A DNA stretch of 64,000 nt from Saccharopolyspora phatthalungensis (GCF_014203395.1 NZ_JACHIW010000001.1:248001-312000); one strand, 5' to 3'. Counted from the stretch's first letter, positions 50,213 to 60,673 are shown. Made by a program: numbers and translations. Notes: generated by a model from the sequence alone, not told the origin.

Positions 50213-51235
50213 TCAGCGGCCCCGCGGGACCGCGCTCACCCGGATGTCCGGGCCACTCATCGTCGTCTCTTCCACCCGCAACCGCCATGCCTGCGAGATG
50301 CTTGCCACTCCCGCTTCGCCGAGGGCGGCCGGTCCAGCGCCGAACAGCATCGCGGCGATGTAGGCGAGCACCCGGTCCACGCAGCCGGCGGCCACGAACG
50401 CGCCGGCGAGCCGGGGGCCGCCTTCCAGCAGCACGTCGACGATGCCGCGGTCGGCGAGGGCGGCAAGCACCGCGGCCGGGTCGCCGCCGGGCAGCTGGAT
50501 CGTTTCCGCGGCATCGTCGAAGACCTTGGCGTGGCGCGGGATCTCGCGGTCGCCGACGACGACGCGCAGCGGCTGCCGGGTAGCCAGCGCACCTTCGGGC
50601 GTGCGGGCGGTCAGGTGCGGGTCGTCGGCGAGGACCGTGCCAGTGCCCGCGATGATCGCGTCCATCCGCGCGCGGATCCGGTGCACCTCGGCGCGCGACT
50701 CGGCGGAGCTGATCCACTTGCTGGTGCCGTCCGCGGCGGCCGATCGACCGTCCAATGTGGCCGCGTACTTCCAGGTCACGTGCGGCCGCCCGGTTCGGGC
50801 GAAGTGCAGCCAGGCCCGCAGCGGGCCGGACGTCACCTCATCGGCCAGCAGACCACTGTGGACATCGATGTTCGCGGCGCGCAGCACCCCGGCGCCGCCG
50901 GCGGCCGCCGGATTGGGATCGGAAACCGCGTGCACCACACGTGCGATCCCGGCCGCACGCAGGGCATCCGCGCAAGGTGGCGTCCGGCCGATGTGCGCGC
51001 AGGGCTCCAGCGTGACCACGGCGGTGCCGCCGTGGGCCCGCTCACCCGCCGCGCGGAGCGCGACGATCTCCGCGTGCGGCCCGCCCGGCGGCTGCGTCGC
51101 GCCGACGCCGACGACCTCGCCCTCGGCGTCCAGCACCACGCATCCCACTGGCGGATTGGGGCTGGTCGTGCCGCGCACCCGCTCGCTGGCCGCGATCGCG
51201 GTGCGCATCGCGTGCTCTTCGGGATGAGCGGCCAT
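50213..51235 (-). CDS. ribD: Bifunctional riboflavin deaminase-reductase RibD
   Basis: A 340-residue enzyme for the second and third steps of riboflavin synthesis. The deaminase zinc site is HAEIVAL and PCAHIGRTPPCADA. The reductase half begins near HVTWKYAATLDGRSAA and includes LLEGGPRLAGAF. The ATG at 51235 is used because GGGAGGAAACC directly precedes it; a TTG six codons upstream would place that site inside the gene. It follows rpe by 55 bases and is followed by ribE after 53. Confidence 0.94.
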   Translation of the reverse strand: MAAHPEEHAMRTAIAASERVRGTTSPNPPVGCVVLDAEGEVVGVGATQPPGGPHAEIVALRAAGERAHGGTAVVTLEPCAHIGRTPPCADALRAAGIARVVHAVSDPNPAAAGGAGVLRAANIDVHSGLLADEVTSGPLRAWLHFARTGRPHVTWKYAATLDGRSAAADGTSKWISSAESRAEVHRIRARMDAIIAGTGTVLADDPHLTARTPEGALATRQPLRVVVGDREIPRHAKVFDDAAETIQLPGGDPAAVLAALADRGIVDVLLEGGPRLAGAFVAAGCVDRVLAYIAAMLFGAGPAALGEAGVASISQAWRLRVEETTMSGPDIRVSAVPRGR

Positions 51236-51276
51236 CGGTTTCCTCCCGCTCAACCGCGCCGACCGAAGATCCGGTC

Positions 51277-51292
51277 GATGTCAAGGGAAATC
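51277..51292. repeat. Imperfect GATTTC-N4-GAAATC palindrome at the rpe stop
   Basis: GATGTC-AAGG-GAAATC overlaps the rpe stop codon on the minus strand, a diverged member of the 3'-end family. There is little room before ribD, so read-through is expected. Confidence 0.4.
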
Positions 51293-51989
51293 AATGGGCC
51301 CTGGCATGGGCGAAGTTCGGTGCGGCCTTGGCTCGCAGCGCCTCGACCGCCTTGGCCGGGTCGGCCGCGTTGTACACCGCGGACCCGGCCACGAAGCAAT
51401 CCACCCCGGCCTCGGCTGCCTGCTCGATGGTGTCGGCGTTGATGCCGCCGTCGATCTCCACCACCAGGTTGAGGTGGCCGGTGTCGACCAGTTCGCGGGC
51501 CTTGCGGGCCTTGTCCAGCACCTCGGCGATGAACTTCTGGCCGCCGAAGCCCGGCTCCACCGACATCACCAGCAGCGTGTCGTAGTGCTTGAGCACCTCG
51601 ACATACGGGTCCAGCGGGGTGTTCGGCTTGACCGAGAGCCCGGCCTTCGCCCCGGCGGCGCGCAGGTCCTTGGCGATGGCGACCGGGTCCTTGGCCGCTT
51701 CCACGTGCACCGTGACGTTGTAGGCACCGGCCTCGGCGTACCCGATGGCCCAGCGGTCCGGGTCGTCGATCATCAGGTGGCAGTCGACCGGGATGTCGGT
51801 CGCCTTCAGCAACGACTCGACCACGGGCAGGCCCAGGGTCAGGTTGGGCACGAAGTGCGCGTCCATCACGTCCACGTGCAGCCAGTCGGCGCGCCGCCCG
51901 GGCTCGCCGTTCACGGCGGCCATCTCGTCGGCGAGGCGGGCGAAATCGGCGGAGAGGATGGAAGGCGCGATCATCGGCTGGTTCGACAC
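51291..51989 (-). CDS. rpe: Ribulose-phosphate 3-epimerase
   Basis: A 232-residue TIM-barrel enzyme interconverting ribulose and xylulose 5-phosphate. [31 protein letters not shown] (metal-binding D and H), [23 protein letters not shown] and VEIDGGIN are all present. The GTG at 51989 is chosen because TACACT lies seven bases upstream and would give a leaderless message; an ATG at 51974 is the alternative. It heads the riboflavin operon and supplies the ribulose 5-phosphate pool used by RibBA. Confidence 0.95.
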   Translation of the reverse strand: MSNQPMIAPSILSADFARLADEMAAVNGEPGRRADWLHVDVMDAHFVPNLTLGLPVVESLLKATDIPVDCHLMIDDPDRWAIGYAEAGAYNVTVHVEAAKDPVAIAKDLRAAGAKAGLSVKPNTPLDPYVEVLKHYDTLLVMSVEPGFGGQKFIAEVLDKARKARELVDTGHLNLVVEIDGGINADTIEQAAEAGVDCFVAGSAVYNAADPAKAVEALRAKAAPNFAHARAH

Positions 51990-51996
51990 ATGCGGG

Positions 51997-52002
51997 AGTG
52001 TA
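51997..52002 (-). promoter_or_regulatory. Candidate leaderless -10 box of rpe
   Basis: TACACT on the minus strand, with seven bases to the GTG. The -35 region is poor. It would be the promoter of the rpe-rib operon. Confidence 0.4.
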
Positions 52003-52033
52003 AATCCCAGGTACCACCCGGTGCGGAGCGCCC

Positions 52034-53452
52034 TTACTCGGTGACGGGCACCTCTCGCTCCGTTTCGGTTCTGGCCGCGCGGCGCCGGACGAAGTAGTAC
52101 ACCGCGCACACCACGAGGACGAACGGCACGCCCGCCTTCCAGGCCATGCTGAACGGCGCGAGGAACGGCGTGGTCAGCAACACGGCGGCGAAGAACAGCA
52201 TGGCCAGCACCGTGGTCACCGGCGTACCCCGCAGCTGCACCGGCGGAGGCGGCAGCCTGTCGGCGGCACGGCGCCGCCGGAACGCCAACTGGCTGGCGAA
52301 GATCATCAAGTACACGACGATCGCGGCGAACAGCGCAATGCCCAGCATCATCGGGAACGCCGTGTCCTCGGCGAACACCGCGAGCGAGGCGGCCAGCGCC
52401 AGCCCCAGCGCGGAGAGCACCAGCGCCCGCCCCGGCACCCCGTTGCGGCTCAGCACGGCGAACCACTTCGGCGCGTGGCCGTCCAGGGCCAGCGAGTGGG
52501 TCATGCGCGCGGCGAGGTACAGGTTCGTGTTCATCGCGGAAAGGGCGGCGGTAAGCACCACGAAGTTCATGATCCCGGCTGCGGCGGGAATGCCCACCAG
52601 GCTGAACAGCCGCACGAACGGGCTCTCCCTGACGTCGCCGGAAGAAGACGCCTGGTCCCAGGGCAGGATCGAGACCACCACGAGCATCCCGAGGACGTAG
52701 AAGAGGGCCAGCCGCAGCACCGTGTTGCGCGCCGCGCGAGGCACATCCCGGCCCGGGTTGCGCGACTCGGCCGCGGTCATCGACACCGCCTCGGTACCCA
52801 GGTACGAGAAGGTCACCACCGCCAGCGCCAGCCAGACCGCTCCGATGCCGTTGGGGAAGAACCCACCGTGCTCGGTCAGCGCACCGGCCCCGACGGGCGG
52901 GTGACCCGGCAGGCCGAACACGATGTAGACCACTCCGAGGACCACGAACACCACGATCGTGACGACCTTGATCATCGCGAACCAGTACTCGAACTCCCCG
53001 AAGAAGCGCACGGCGGCGACGTTGATCGCCAGCATCAGCACCGAGAAGCCCACCACCGGCATCCACAGCGGCAGCTGGGGGTACCAGAACTGGAGGTACA
53101 GCCCGGCCGCGATGACCTCGCTGCCGACGTTGACCACCTGCGCCGCCCAGTACATCCAGCGCGAGACGAAACCGGCGAGGCCGCCGAGGTAGCGCTGGAT
53201 GATCGCGCCGAAGCCACCGGCGTCGGGGTGCACCACGATCATCTCGGCCAGCGCGAAGGCCAGCGCGAGCACGGCGAGCGCGGCCACCGCGTAGGCGACG
53301 ATCACGGCCGGACCCGCGATCGAGATGGCCAGGCTCGAGCCGAGGAACAACCCGGTTCCGATGGCGCCACCGACGGCGATCATGCCGACCTGGCGGCCGG
53401 AGAGATCCCTGCGCAGCCCGGATTGCGGTCCCGGTGCGATCTCCTGTGCCAC
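52034..53452 (-). CDS. APC-family amino-acid permease
   Basis: A 472-residue permease with twelve predicted helices. [26 protein letters not shown] (key GGAIGTGLF) is the amino-acid transporter signature of the proline/GABA/aromatic group, and [21 protein letters not shown] follows as expected. Proton-driven uptake of an amino acid is the likely role; the specific substrate cannot be read. It lies between rpe and osmC on the same strand, with its own gap of 180 bases upstream. Confidence 0.9.
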   Translation of the reverse strand: MAQEIAPGPQSGLRRDLSGRQVGMIAVGGAIGTGLFLGSSLAISIAGPAVIVAYAVAALAVLALAFALAEMIVVHPDAGGFGAIIQRYLGGLAGFVSRWMYWAAQVVNVGSEVIAAGLYLQFWYPQLPLWMPVVGFSVLMLAINVAAVRFFGEFEYWFAMIKVVTIVVFVVLGVVYIVFGLPGHPPVGAGALTEHGGFFPNGIGAVWLALAVVTFSYLGTEAVSMTAAESRNPGRDVPRAARNTVLRLALFYVLGMLVVVSILPWDQASSSGDVRESPFVRLFSLVGIPAAAGIMNFVVLTAALSAMNTNLYLAARMTHSLALDGHAPKWFAVLSRNGVPGRALVLSALGLALAASLAVFAEDTAFPMMLGIALFAAIVVYLMIFASQLAFRRRRAADRLPPPPVQLRGTPVTTVLAMLFFAAVLLTTPFLAPFSMAWKAGVPFVLVVCAVYYFVRRRAARTETEREVPVTE

Positions 53453-53632
53453 TGTGCTGTGCCTCCCCCTCGTCGCGCACCACCTGTCGGTGTGCGACGA
53501 GCACCTTACGACGCGACGGGAGCGGTCGGCATATCGGTTACACAGTTGGTTGCATTCTCACCGCATTGTTGATCCAAACGCCGTACGTCTCGCACGCGAT
53601 TGGCCTAGTCACGATGGGGAAAATGACTACCG

Positions 53633-54046
53633 TCAGTGCGAAATGGACATCTGGATCGGGGTACCCTCTTCGACCGAACGGCTGACAGTGCAGTACTTCT
53701 CGATGGCGCGGCGGACCGCGTCGACGAGCCTGCCGCGTTCGCCGTCCTCGAACCCGCTGAGGTCGACGTCGAGGCTGACCTGGACCGAGGCGAACTTGTG
53801 CTTGTCTTCCGGGGTCTTGGTCCGGTCGGCGTGCACCGTCACCTTCGCGTCCTCGCCGAGCCGCCGGACCAGCAGGTTCTCGCTGGTCACCGCCGAGCAG
53901 GCGGCGATGGCGGCGAGCAGCAGCTCACCCGGGGTGAAAGCCCCGGGCGCGTCCTCGGGACCGATCGCCACCTCGGCGCCGCGCGGGTTCGTCGCGGTGA
54001 AGACGTGCTGACCTGTCCGGGTCACTTCGACCGGAGTGGAAGACAT
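53633..54046 (-). CDS. OsmC/Ohr-family peroxiredoxin
   Basis: A 137-residue OsmC-fold protein that reduces organic hydroperoxides through two cysteines, C50 (IAACSAVTSENLL) and C119 (IEKYCTVSRSV). Both are at the family positions. ATNPRGAEVAIGPEDAPGAFTPGELLL opens the dimer fold. The ATG at 54046 (MSSTPVEVTRTG) is preferred over the longer frame to 54142 because the family begins there. It appears to be a single gene. Confidence 0.9.
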   Translation of the reverse strand: MSSTPVEVTRTGQHVFTATNPRGAEVAIGPEDAPGAFTPGELLLAAIAACSAVTSENLLVRRLGEDAKVTVHADRTKTPEDKHKFASVQVSLDVDLSGFEDGERGRLVDAVRRAIEKYCTVSRSVEEGTPIQMSISH

Positions 54047-54216
54047 TCGTACCACCTGACGTCGGTTGCGGTTGCCGGTCCCAGCTTCGATGCGGAACCG
54101 TGCAGGTGCAACCACGTCGGCGACCGCGTTGTTCCGCGGCAAGCGCGCCGGGGATCAAGACCGAGAACCCCAATTTTAGGCAAAATCGGGAATCCCGGCC
54201 GGGGCCAAACCGGCGG

Positions 54217-54675
54217 TCAGTCGGCTTCCTCGCCGATGTCCTCGTACCACAGGCGCGGGTTGGCTTCGACGAAATCGGCCATCAGCCGGGCGCACTCCGG
54301 GTCGTCGAGAAGCACGATGTCGACCCCGTTCTCGGCAAGCCAGTCGTGGCCGCCGTAGAAGTTCCTGGCCTCGCCGATGACGACGCGGCCGATCCCGAAC
54401 TGGCGCACCAGTCCGCTGCAATACCAACAGGGCGACAGGGTGGTCACCATCGTGGTGCCGGCGTAGGAGCGCTGCCGCCCCGCGTTGCGGAAGGCCGCGG
54501 TCTCGCCGTGCACGGACGGATCGTCATCCTGCACCCGGCGATTGTGCCCGCTGCCGAGCACCCGCCCGTCGGAGCCGATCAGCGCCGCACCGATCGGAAT
54601 TCCGCCTTCCGCAAGCCCGGCCTTGGCTTCGCCGACCGCGACCGCCAGCCACCGCCGATAGTCCTCTTCGGACAC
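54217..54675 (-). CDS. Fcy1-like nucleoside/cytosine deaminase
   Basis: A 152-residue zinc deaminase of the cytidine-deaminase fold. The zinc ligands and proton shuttle are H56 and E58 (VHGETAAF) with C83 and C86 (SPCWYC). The C-terminal end, RLWYEDIGEE, and the GIPIGAALIG start are close to yeast cytosine deaminase Fcy1 rather than to bacterial CodA or guanine deaminase. Cytosine to uracil is the likely reaction, giving pyrimidine salvage. It lies alone upstream of osmC and downstream of rsmB on the same strand. Confidence 0.85.
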   Translation of the reverse strand: MSEEDYRRWLAVAVGEAKAGLAEGGIPIGAALIGSDGRVLGSGHNRRVQDDDPSVHGETAAFRNAGRQRSYAGTTMVTTLSPCWYCSGLVRQFGIGRVVIGEARNFYGGHDWLAENGVDIVLLDDPECARLMADFVEANPRLWYEDIGEEAD

Positions 54676-54748
54676 TGCCGCTCCTTCCCGTCATGCGCAT
54701 GGCAATAACCGCAGCAGGTATGCACGAAGAACTCGCCGATGAGCCCTG

Positions 54749-56161
54749 TCACACCCGCAGCAATGCGCAGAACATCGCATCGGTGCCGTGCCGGTGCGGC
54801 CACAGCTGCACCCCCGGCCCATCGCCCAGGTCCGGCACGTCCGGGAAGTACGGGCGCGCGTCCAGCTGCTCGACCCCGGTGCGGCGCACGACATCGGACA
54901 CCACGCCCTCAGTCTCCGGCAGGTGCGGCGAGCACACCACGTACGCCACCACGCCGCCGGGACGAGTCAGCCGGATCGCCGACAGCAGCAGGTCACGCTG
55001 CAACTTCGTCAGGTCGCCGACGTCCGAGGGCTGCCGCCGCCACCGCGCCTCCGGACGCCGTCGTAGCGCCCCCAGCCCGGTGCACGGCGCGTCCACCAAC
55101 ACGCGGTCGAAGCCCGGCTCCAGGCCCGGGTCGCGGCCATCGGCCACGTGCACCGACACCGAGAGCCCTTCGGTGGCCTTGCGCACCAGGTCCGCGCGGT
55201 GCGGAGCCTGCTCGACGGCATCGAGCGCGCCCCCGTCGAGGGTGACCAGCGAACCGAGCAGGTTGGCCTTGCCGCCCGGGCCGGCGCACAGGTCCAGCCA
55301 GCGCAGGTCCGACCCTTCGATCTCGGGGCGGGTCAGCGCGAGCGTCACGAGCTGGCTGCCTTCGTCCTGCACCGAGGCGAAGCCCTCGCGCACCGGTTCC
55401 AGGTCGCCTGGGTCGCCGGCGCCCGCCTCCAGCCGCACCCCGTACGGCGAGTACGGCGCCGGGTCGCCGCCGGTGATCGCGGCGAGCTCGTCGGCGCTGA
55501 TCTCGCCCGGGCGCGCGGTCAGGTGCACCGCCGGCCGCGCGTCGTCGGCGGCTAACGCCGCCTCCAGTTCGTCGATGCCGAGCGCATCGGCGAACGCCTG
55601 CGCGATCCACCTCGGGTGCGCGTACCGCGTCGCGAGGTATCCGACCGGGTCCTCGTCGCGTGCCGGGGCGAGCTTGTCGACCCAGCCCTGCTCGTCGAGC
55701 TCGGTGACGCGACGCATCACGGCGTTGGCGAAACCGGCTAGTTTCGAACCATTCTCGAACCGCACGATGTCCACAGTGGAGGCAACCGCGGCGTGCGCCG
55801 GGATCCGGGTGCGCAGCAGCTGGTATACCCCGAGCCGCAGCGCGTCGAGCATCTTCGGCTCCAACTCGGCCAGCGGCCGGTTGCTGCAATCGTCGATGAC
55901 GGCGTCCAGCAATCCCTGCGCCCGGCAGGAGCCATAGGTCAGCTCGGTGGCCAATGCGGCGTCCCGGCCGGTGATGCGGCGCTGCTTGAGCAGCGGCGGC
56001 AGGGCGAGGTTGGCGTAGGCGTCGCGCTCCCGCACCGCGCGCAGCGTCTCCACTGCGGCCAAGCGGACCGGGTCGACGTCCAGCGGCCGAGCGGGGCCGG
56101 ACTTGCGCCGCGGCGGGCGAGCCTTGGCCGGCCGGGAGGGCCGGCGGCGGCGATCGTTCAC
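54749..56161 (-). CDS. rsmB: 16S rRNA cytosine-967 methyltransferase RsmB
   Basis: A 470-residue RsmB/Fmu. A basic N-terminal tail of about 25 residues is followed by a NusB-like domain ([22 protein letters not shown] region, residues about 35-170), then the methyltransferase with [13 protein letters not shown] for S-adenosylmethionine and two catalytic cysteines in [20 protein letters not shown] and [14 protein letters not shown]. The GTG overlaps the fmt stop (GTGA). It matches the fmu-fmt pair of mycobacteria. Confidence 0.93.
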   Translation of the reverse strand: MNDRRRRPSRPAKARPPRRKSGPARPLDVDPVRLAAVETLRAVRERDAYANLALPPLLKQRRITGRDAALATELTYGSCRAQGLLDAVIDDCSNRPLAELEPKMLDALRLGVYQLLRTRIPAHAAVASTVDIVRFENGSKLAGFANAVMRRVTELDEQGWVDKLAPARDEDPVGYLATRYAHPRWIAQAFADALGIDELEAALAADDARPAVHLTARPGEISADELAAITGGDPAPYSPYGVRLEAGAGDPGDLEPVREGFASVQDEGSQLVTLALTRPEIEGSDLRWLDLCAGPGGKANLLGSLVTLDGGALDAVEQAPHRADLVRKATEGLSVSVHVADGRDPGLEPGFDRVLVDAPCTGLGALRRRPEARWRRQPSDVGDLTKLQRDLLLSAIRLTRPGGVVAYVVCSPHLPETEGVVSDVVRRTGVEQLDARPYFPDVPDLGDGPGVQLWPHRHGTDAMFCALLRV

Positions 56162-57081
56162 TTGAGCCGTTCTCCTTGCTCGATGCGGGTTCCACGGGCC
56201 CAGTCGGTGGCGGCCATCCGCTTCTTGCCCGCCGCCTGTACCGCACCCAGCGCGACCGCCGAGGTGCCGGTGCCGACCAGCACGCGCCGCCGTTCCACCC
56301 GGATCTCGCCGGGCGGCAGTTCTTCGTCCACAATGGACACCGGGCCGAGTTTGAATCGCTCGTCGTGCAGCAGCGCCCACGCGCCGGGGTCCGGGGTGAC
56401 CGACCGGATCAGCCGGTCCACCGCGACGGCCGGGACGGTGAAGTCCACCTTGGCGTCCTCGACGGTCACCTTGGGTGCGTAGCTGACGCCGTCGTCCGGT
56501 TGCTCCTCGGCACGCAGCGTGCCGTCCTCGATGCCGTCCAGGGTGGCCACCAGCAGGCCGGCGCCGGAGATCGCCAGGCGGTCCAGCAGCTCGCCTGCGG
56601 TGTCGGTGGCGCGCACCTGCTCGGTGACCACGCCGAACACCGGCCCGGCATCCAGCTCGGGCACCAGCCGGAAGGTACTGGCCCCGGTGATCTCGTCGCC
56701 GTGCCGGATGGCCGCCTGCACCGGGGCGGCCCCGCGCCACGCGGGCAGCAGCGAGAAGTGCAGGTTCACCCAGCCGAACTTCGGGATGGCCAGGGCCTTC
56801 TCCCGCAGCAGCGCGCCGTAGGCCACCACCGGGCAGCAATCCGGGGCCAGTTCGCCTAACCGCTGCAAGAAATCCGGACTCGACGCGCGCTGGGGCGCGA
56901 GCACCTCGATGCCGTGTTCGTCGGCGAGCGCGCCGACGGGAGAACGCACCAGTTTGCGTCCGCGCCCGGCCGGGGCGTCCGGTCGGGTGATCACCGCGGC
57001 GACCTCGTGCCGGTCGGAGTCCAGCAACGCCTGCAACGAGGGCACCGCCGGGGCGGGCGTGCCGGCGAAGACCACGCGCAT
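56158..57081 (-). CDS. fmt: Methionyl-tRNA formyltransferase
   Basis: A 307-residue enzyme that formylates initiator Met-tRNA with 10-formyltetrahydrofolate. [13 protein letters not shown] opens it, [18 protein letters not shown] carries the catalytic His, and [10 protein letters not shown] follows. The C-terminal OB-like domain starts near residue 205. The ATG begins one base after the def stop. It forms a def-fmt-rsmB operon whose first two products add and remove the formyl group. Confidence 0.96.
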   Translation of the reverse strand: MRVVFAGTPAPAVPSLQALLDSDRHEVAAVITRPDAPAGRGRKLVRSPVGALADEHGIEVLAPQRASSPDFLQRLGELAPDCCPVVAYGALLREKALAIPKFGWVNLHFSLLPAWRGAAPVQAAIRHGDEITGASTFRLVPELDAGPVFGVVTEQVRATDTAGELLDRLAISGAGLLVATLDGIEDGTLRAEEQPDDGVSYAPKVTVEDAKVDFTVPAVAVDRLIRSVTPDPGAWALLHDERFKLGPVSIVDEELPPGEIRVERRRVLVGTGTSAVALGAVQAAGKKRMAATDWARGTRIEQGERLK

Positions 57082-57082
57082 G

Positions 57083-57628
57083 TCAGCGACCCCCGAACAG
57101 CGGGTGCGGGCTTTCCTTGATCACCGGTGCATTGCCGTTGAACCACGCGGCCTGGCGGATCTCGCGCATTGCGGCCTTGCGGGTCTGTTCGTCGAGCCGG
57201 TCGACGAACAGCACGCCGTCGAGGTGATCGGTTTCGTGCTGGATGCACCGGGCGAGCAGGTCAGTGCCCTCGACCTCGACCGGGTCGCCATGCATGTTCC
57301 AGCCGCGGGCAACCACGTGGCTGGCGCGCAAGCAGTCCCAGCGCATCCCGGGGATCGACAGACAGCCTTCCGGACCGAACTGCTCCTCATCGCCGACCAC
57401 GGTCCAGGTGGGGTTGACCAGGTGCCCGGCGAACCCGTCGCAGTGGTAGGTGAACACCCGCAGGCCCACGCCCAGCTGCGGCGCGGCCAGCCCGGCCCCG
57501 CCTTGCTCCTCCATCGTGTCCCACAGGTCCTCGACCAGGGTGCGCAGCTCTTTGTCGAAGTCGACCACCTCGTCGGCCCTGGTGCGCAACACGGGGTCGC
57601 CGAAGAGTCTGATCGGCTGGACGGTCAC
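57083..57628 (-). CDS. def: Peptide deformylase
   Basis: A 181-residue metalloprotease-type deformylase that removes the formyl group from new proteins. Motif I is GAGLAAPQ (44-51), motif II EGCLS (87-91, with C89 as metal ligand) and motif [12 protein letters not shown] (130-138, with H131, E132, H135). The start is GTG. It is the first gene of the translation set and is divergent from the DUF4231 gene. Confidence 0.96.
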   Translation of the reverse strand: MTVQPIRLFGDPVLRTRADEVVDFDKELRTLVEDLWDTMEEQGGAGLAAPQLGVGLRVFTYHCDGFAGHLVNPTWTVVGDEEQFGPEGCLSIPGMRWDCLRASHVVARGWNMHGDPVEVEGTDLLARCIQHETDHLDGVLFVDRLDEQTRKAAMREIRQAAWFNGNAPVIKESPHPLFGGR

Positions 57629-57785
57629 TTGAGCTCCCTGAGATGTCGACGACGGCGATTGGCGACCCGCCGAGTCTAGTCGTCACCCGCTCCTGGTCGC
57701 CGCGGCGGCAGTTCCGCCGAAATGGCCGCTTTCGGAGCGCACCTCCACCACGATTCACTAGAGCCCCCTAGCTACGGAGCGTGCA

Positions 57786-58679
57786 TTGTCGAGCACCGAT
57801 CAGCTTCAGTTCTTGACCCCCACCGACTACCCGGGACTGTTCCAGGCGGCGGATGCGGCCTCCGTGCACCAGCAGCGCACCTACCTGCGGGCCGTCCGCT
57901 CCCGGTTGGTGCTGACCGTTTCGGCCGCGGTGTTCGCCGCGTTCACCCTGCCCATCGGCGCCGCGGGGATCGACGTGTTCGCGGTGGGCACGGCTCTGGC
58001 TTTCGTCTGCGCGATGGTGATCGAACTGGCCGTGGTCGGCTCCCGGCCGGACAAGGTCTGGTACGAGGGCCGCGCACTGGCGGAGTCGGTCAAGACCCTG
58101 ACCTGGCGTTACGTCGCGGGTGCCGCGCCGTTCGCGGCCGGGTCCGGACGGGCCGACGACGAGTTCGTGGAGCGGATCCGCATCCTGCAGCGCGACCTGC
58201 CCCAGGTTCCACTGCTGCCCAGCACGGCATCGACGATCACCGACAAGATGCGGTCGATGCGCGCCGCGCCGCTGGCCGAACGCAAGGAGGCTTACCTGAT
58301 CGGCCGGGTGCTCGACCAGCAGGACTGGTACGCGAGCAGGGCGCTCTACCACCTGCGCAACGCGCGGATCTTCCGGACCACGATGCTGACCATGGAAGTG
58401 GTGGGCGTTGCCGGCGCGCTGGCCAAGGCGCTCGGCGTGGTCAACTTCGACCTAGCGGGCATCGTGGCCGCGGCGGTGTCGGCGTTCGCGGCATGGAACG
58501 CCACCCGCCAGCACAACGCGACCGCGACCGCGTACGTGATGGCCTCCCACGAACTGGCCGTGATCCGCGATCTGCTCGACCGCGACCTCGACGAGCAGCA
58601 GTGGTCGGCCGCGGTCGCCGACGCCGAGGCGGCGGTCAGCCGCGAGCACACCATGTGGCACGCCAACCGGACGAGGTGA
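57786..58679 (+). CDS. DUF4231/SLATT-type membrane protein
   Basis: A 297-residue membrane protein. Two helices lie at about 38-85, then a long cytoplasmic helical segment, then two more at about 198-245 (TTMLTMEVVGVAGALAKAL ... AAAVSAFAAWNATRQHNATATAY, the most conserved piece). This plan fits DUF4231, a relative of the SLATT proteins predicted to be pore-forming effectors beside nucleotide-sensing defence genes. Here no sensor or nuclease gene is nearby. The start is a TTG with a GGAG nine bases before. It converges on ggt with a hairpin between. Confidence 0.75.
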   Translation: MSSTDQLQFLTPTDYPGLFQAADAASVHQQRTYLRAVRSRLVLTVSAAVFAAFTLPIGAAGIDVFAVGTALAFVCAMVIELAVVGSRPDKVWYEGRALAESVKTLTWRYVAGAAPFAAGSGRADDEFVERIRILQRDLPQVPLLPSTASTITDKMRSMRAAPLAERKEAYLIGRVLDQQDWYASRALYHLRNARIFRTTMLTMEVVGVAGALAKALGVVNFDLAGIVAAAVSAFAAWNATRQHNATATAYVMASHELAVIRDLLDRDLDEQQWSAAVADAEAAVSREHTMWHANRTR

Positions 58680-58816
58680 TCGACGCGCAGAATATTTTCG
58701 CTGGCGGGAAAGGGAATTCTCCGCGCTCTCCGGCCGCGGCGCAGCCATCCTGCAAGGGGCCAAAGATCCCCCGCAACCGCACGATCCGCTCCGACCGGTC
58801 TGCGAACGCCGGGGCC

Positions 58817-58859
58817 CGGGGCCGTGAATCCAGCGCTTCCGGAAAGACTCACGGCCCCG
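58817..58859. terminator. Bidirectional hairpin between DUF4231 and ggt
   Basis: CGGGGCCGTGA (58817-58827) pairs with TCACGGCCCCG (58849-58859). It lies just after the ggt stop (minus) and follows the DUF4231 gene (plus) by about 140 bases. Confidence 0.75.
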
Positions 58860-58873
58860 TTGCAACTCGCGCC

Positions 58874-60673
58874 TCAGCGGCCGGGCACCACCACTGCTGC
58901 TGAACCGCCTCCCGCGCGTTCGGGTTCGGCCGCCGCGATCCAGCGGCCGTCGGGCAGCCGTTCGACGCCGGTCGCGGAACCGATCTCGCCGGTCGGCTTG
59001 AACTGGTGGCCGATGGCCTTCAGCTTTTCCGCCTCCGGCTGAGCCAGGAAGCCCGCCTCCGCTTCGGTCTGCCCGGCGTTGCGCTGCGATGCCCGGGGCT
59101 CGGCGATGGCGTCCACAAGGGACAGCTTGCGGTCCAGGCGACCGAGGAGCACCTGCAGCACCGTGGTGATGATCGTCGAGCCGCCGGGGCTGCCGACGGC
59201 CAGCAGCGGTCGGCCGTCCTGAAGCACGATCGTCGGGCTCATCGAGCTGCGCGGGCGCTTGCTCGGACCGGGTAGGTTCGGGTCCGGCTGGCCGGGGGTG
59301 ACCGGGGTGAAGTTGAAGTCGGTCAGCTCGTTGTTCAGCAGGAATCCCCGGCCCGGCACCACGATCCCGCTGCCGCCGACCTGCTCGATGGTCAACGTGT
59401 AGGACACCACGTCGCCCCACTTGTCGGCCACCGTCAGGTGCGTGGTGTTCGGGCCCTCGTACGGCTCGACGCCACCGGCGGTGCGAGCCTGGCAGCCCTG
59501 CGGGTTGCGCGGATCGCCGGCCGCGACCGGGGTCGGCAGCACCGCGTCGTCGGTGATCAGGCAGGCCCGGGAATCGGCGAATTGCTGGCTGAGCAGCTCA
59601 TCGGTGGGCACGTCGTTGAACTTCGGGTCGCCCACCCAGCGGTTGCGGTCGGCGAAGCCGATCTTGCTGGCCTCCAGGAACCGGTGCAGGTACGCGGTCT
59701 TGTCGAGGCGGGACAGGTCGGTGCGCTCCAAGATGTTCAACGCCTCGCCGACCGTCGTGCCGCCGGAGCTCGACGGAGCCATGCCGTAGACGTCGAGCCC
59801 GCGATAGGTCAGGTGCGTGGGCGACTGCTCGGCGATGCGGTAGTCGCTCAGGTCGTCGGTGGTCATGCCGCCGGGACGCACGGTGCGTTTCACGGTCGGG
59901 TCGACCGGCGGCTGGTTCACCGCCTTGAGCACATCCGCGCCGAGCTCGCCCCGGTACAGGGCGTCGATGCCGCGGGTGCCCATGATTCGGTAGGTGTCGG
60001 CGAGGTCGCGGTTGCGCAGCACGCTGCCGACCTCGGGAAGCTTGCCGCCCGGCAGGAACAGGTCGCGGGTCGCCGGGAACGCACGGAAACGCTGCTCGTT
60101 CTGCGCCGTCCGCTCGCGGAAGGTCTTGTCGACGACGAAGCCCTTGCGCGCCAACTGCTCGGCCGGGCGCAGCACCTCGCCGAGTTTCTTACTTCCCCAG
60201 CGGTCTAGCGCCGCCTGCCAGGTCATCGGGGTGCCCGGCACACCGACGCTGAGTCCGCTGGTGACCGCGTCGTCGAACGGGATCGGCCGACCGTTGTCCA
60301 GGAACATGTCCCGGTGGGCGGCGGAAGGCGCGGTCTCCCGCCCGTCGATCGTCTCGACCTTGCCGGTCTTGGCGTCGTAGTGCACAAAGAAACCGCCGCC
60401 GCCGATCCCGCCCAGGTAGGGCTCGGTGACACCCAGCGCGGCAGCGACCGCGACCGCCGCGTCGGTGGCGGTGCCGCCGCGGCTGAGCACCTCGATCCCG
60501 GCCTGCGTCGCGTAGGGGTCGGCGCTGGCGACCGCGCCACCGGAACCGATGGCCTCGGCTTGCTTGGGTGGCTCCGTCGGCGGGCCACCCGGCGGGGCCG
60601 CCTGTGCCATCGGCGCGATCAGCGCACACGACGTGATCACGGCCAGGGTTAGTCGAATATGCCTCGACGGCAT
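58874..60673 (-). CDS. ggt: Gamma-glutamyltransferase
   Basis: A 599-residue secreted enzyme that cleaves gamma-glutamyl bonds of glutathione-like thiols. The signal peptide spans about 1-26 (ending AQAA). The self-cleaving, catalytic Thr is T410 in GPNTTHLTVADK, giving the large and small subunits. GMAPSSSGGTTVGEALNIL and SSMSPTIVLQDGRPLLAVGSPGGS (key SSMSPTI and GSPGGS) are family signatures. GGAGG stands before the ATG at 60673; the long upstream frame has no signal peptide. It is a single gene. Confidence 0.94.
   Translation of the reverse strand: MPSRHIRLTLAVITSCALIAPMAQAAPPGGPPTEPPKQAEAIGSGGAVASADPYATQAGIEVLSRGGTATDAAVAVAAALGVTEPYLGGIGGGGFFVHYDAKTGKVETIDGRETAPSAAHRDMFLDNGRPIPFDDAVTSGLSVGVPGTPMTWQAALDRWGSKKLGEVLRPAEQLARKGFVVDKTFRERTAQNEQRFRAFPATRDLFLPGGKLPEVGSVLRNRDLADTYRIMGTRGIDALYRGELGADVLKAVNQPPVDPTVKRTVRPGGMTTDDLSDYRIAEQSPTHLTYRGLDVYGMAPSSSGGTTVGEALNILERTDLSRLDKTAYLHRFLEASKIGFADRNRWVGDPKFNDVPTDELLSQQFADSRACLITDDAVLPTPVAAGDPRNPQGCQARTAGGVEPYEGPNTTHLTVADKWGDVVSYTLTIEQVGGSGIVVPGRGFLLNNELTDFNFTPVTPGQPDPNLPGPSKRPRSSMSPTIVLQDGRPLLAVGSPGGSTIITTVLQVLLGRLDRKLSLVDAIAEPRASQRNAGQTEAEAGFLAQPEAEKLKAIGHQFKPTGEIGSATGVERLPDGRWIAAAEPERAGGGSAAVVVPGR

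Noticed and set aside
50160..51290. Possible FMN riboswitch upstream of rib genes
   Set aside because: The gaps before ribE, ribD and rpe are only about 45-55 bases and lack the conserved FMN element blocks.
51291..53504. Single 737-codon frame joining the permease region to rpe
   Set aside because: Only the last 232 codons match a protein (Rpe). The rest is an out-of-frame shadow of the permease gene.
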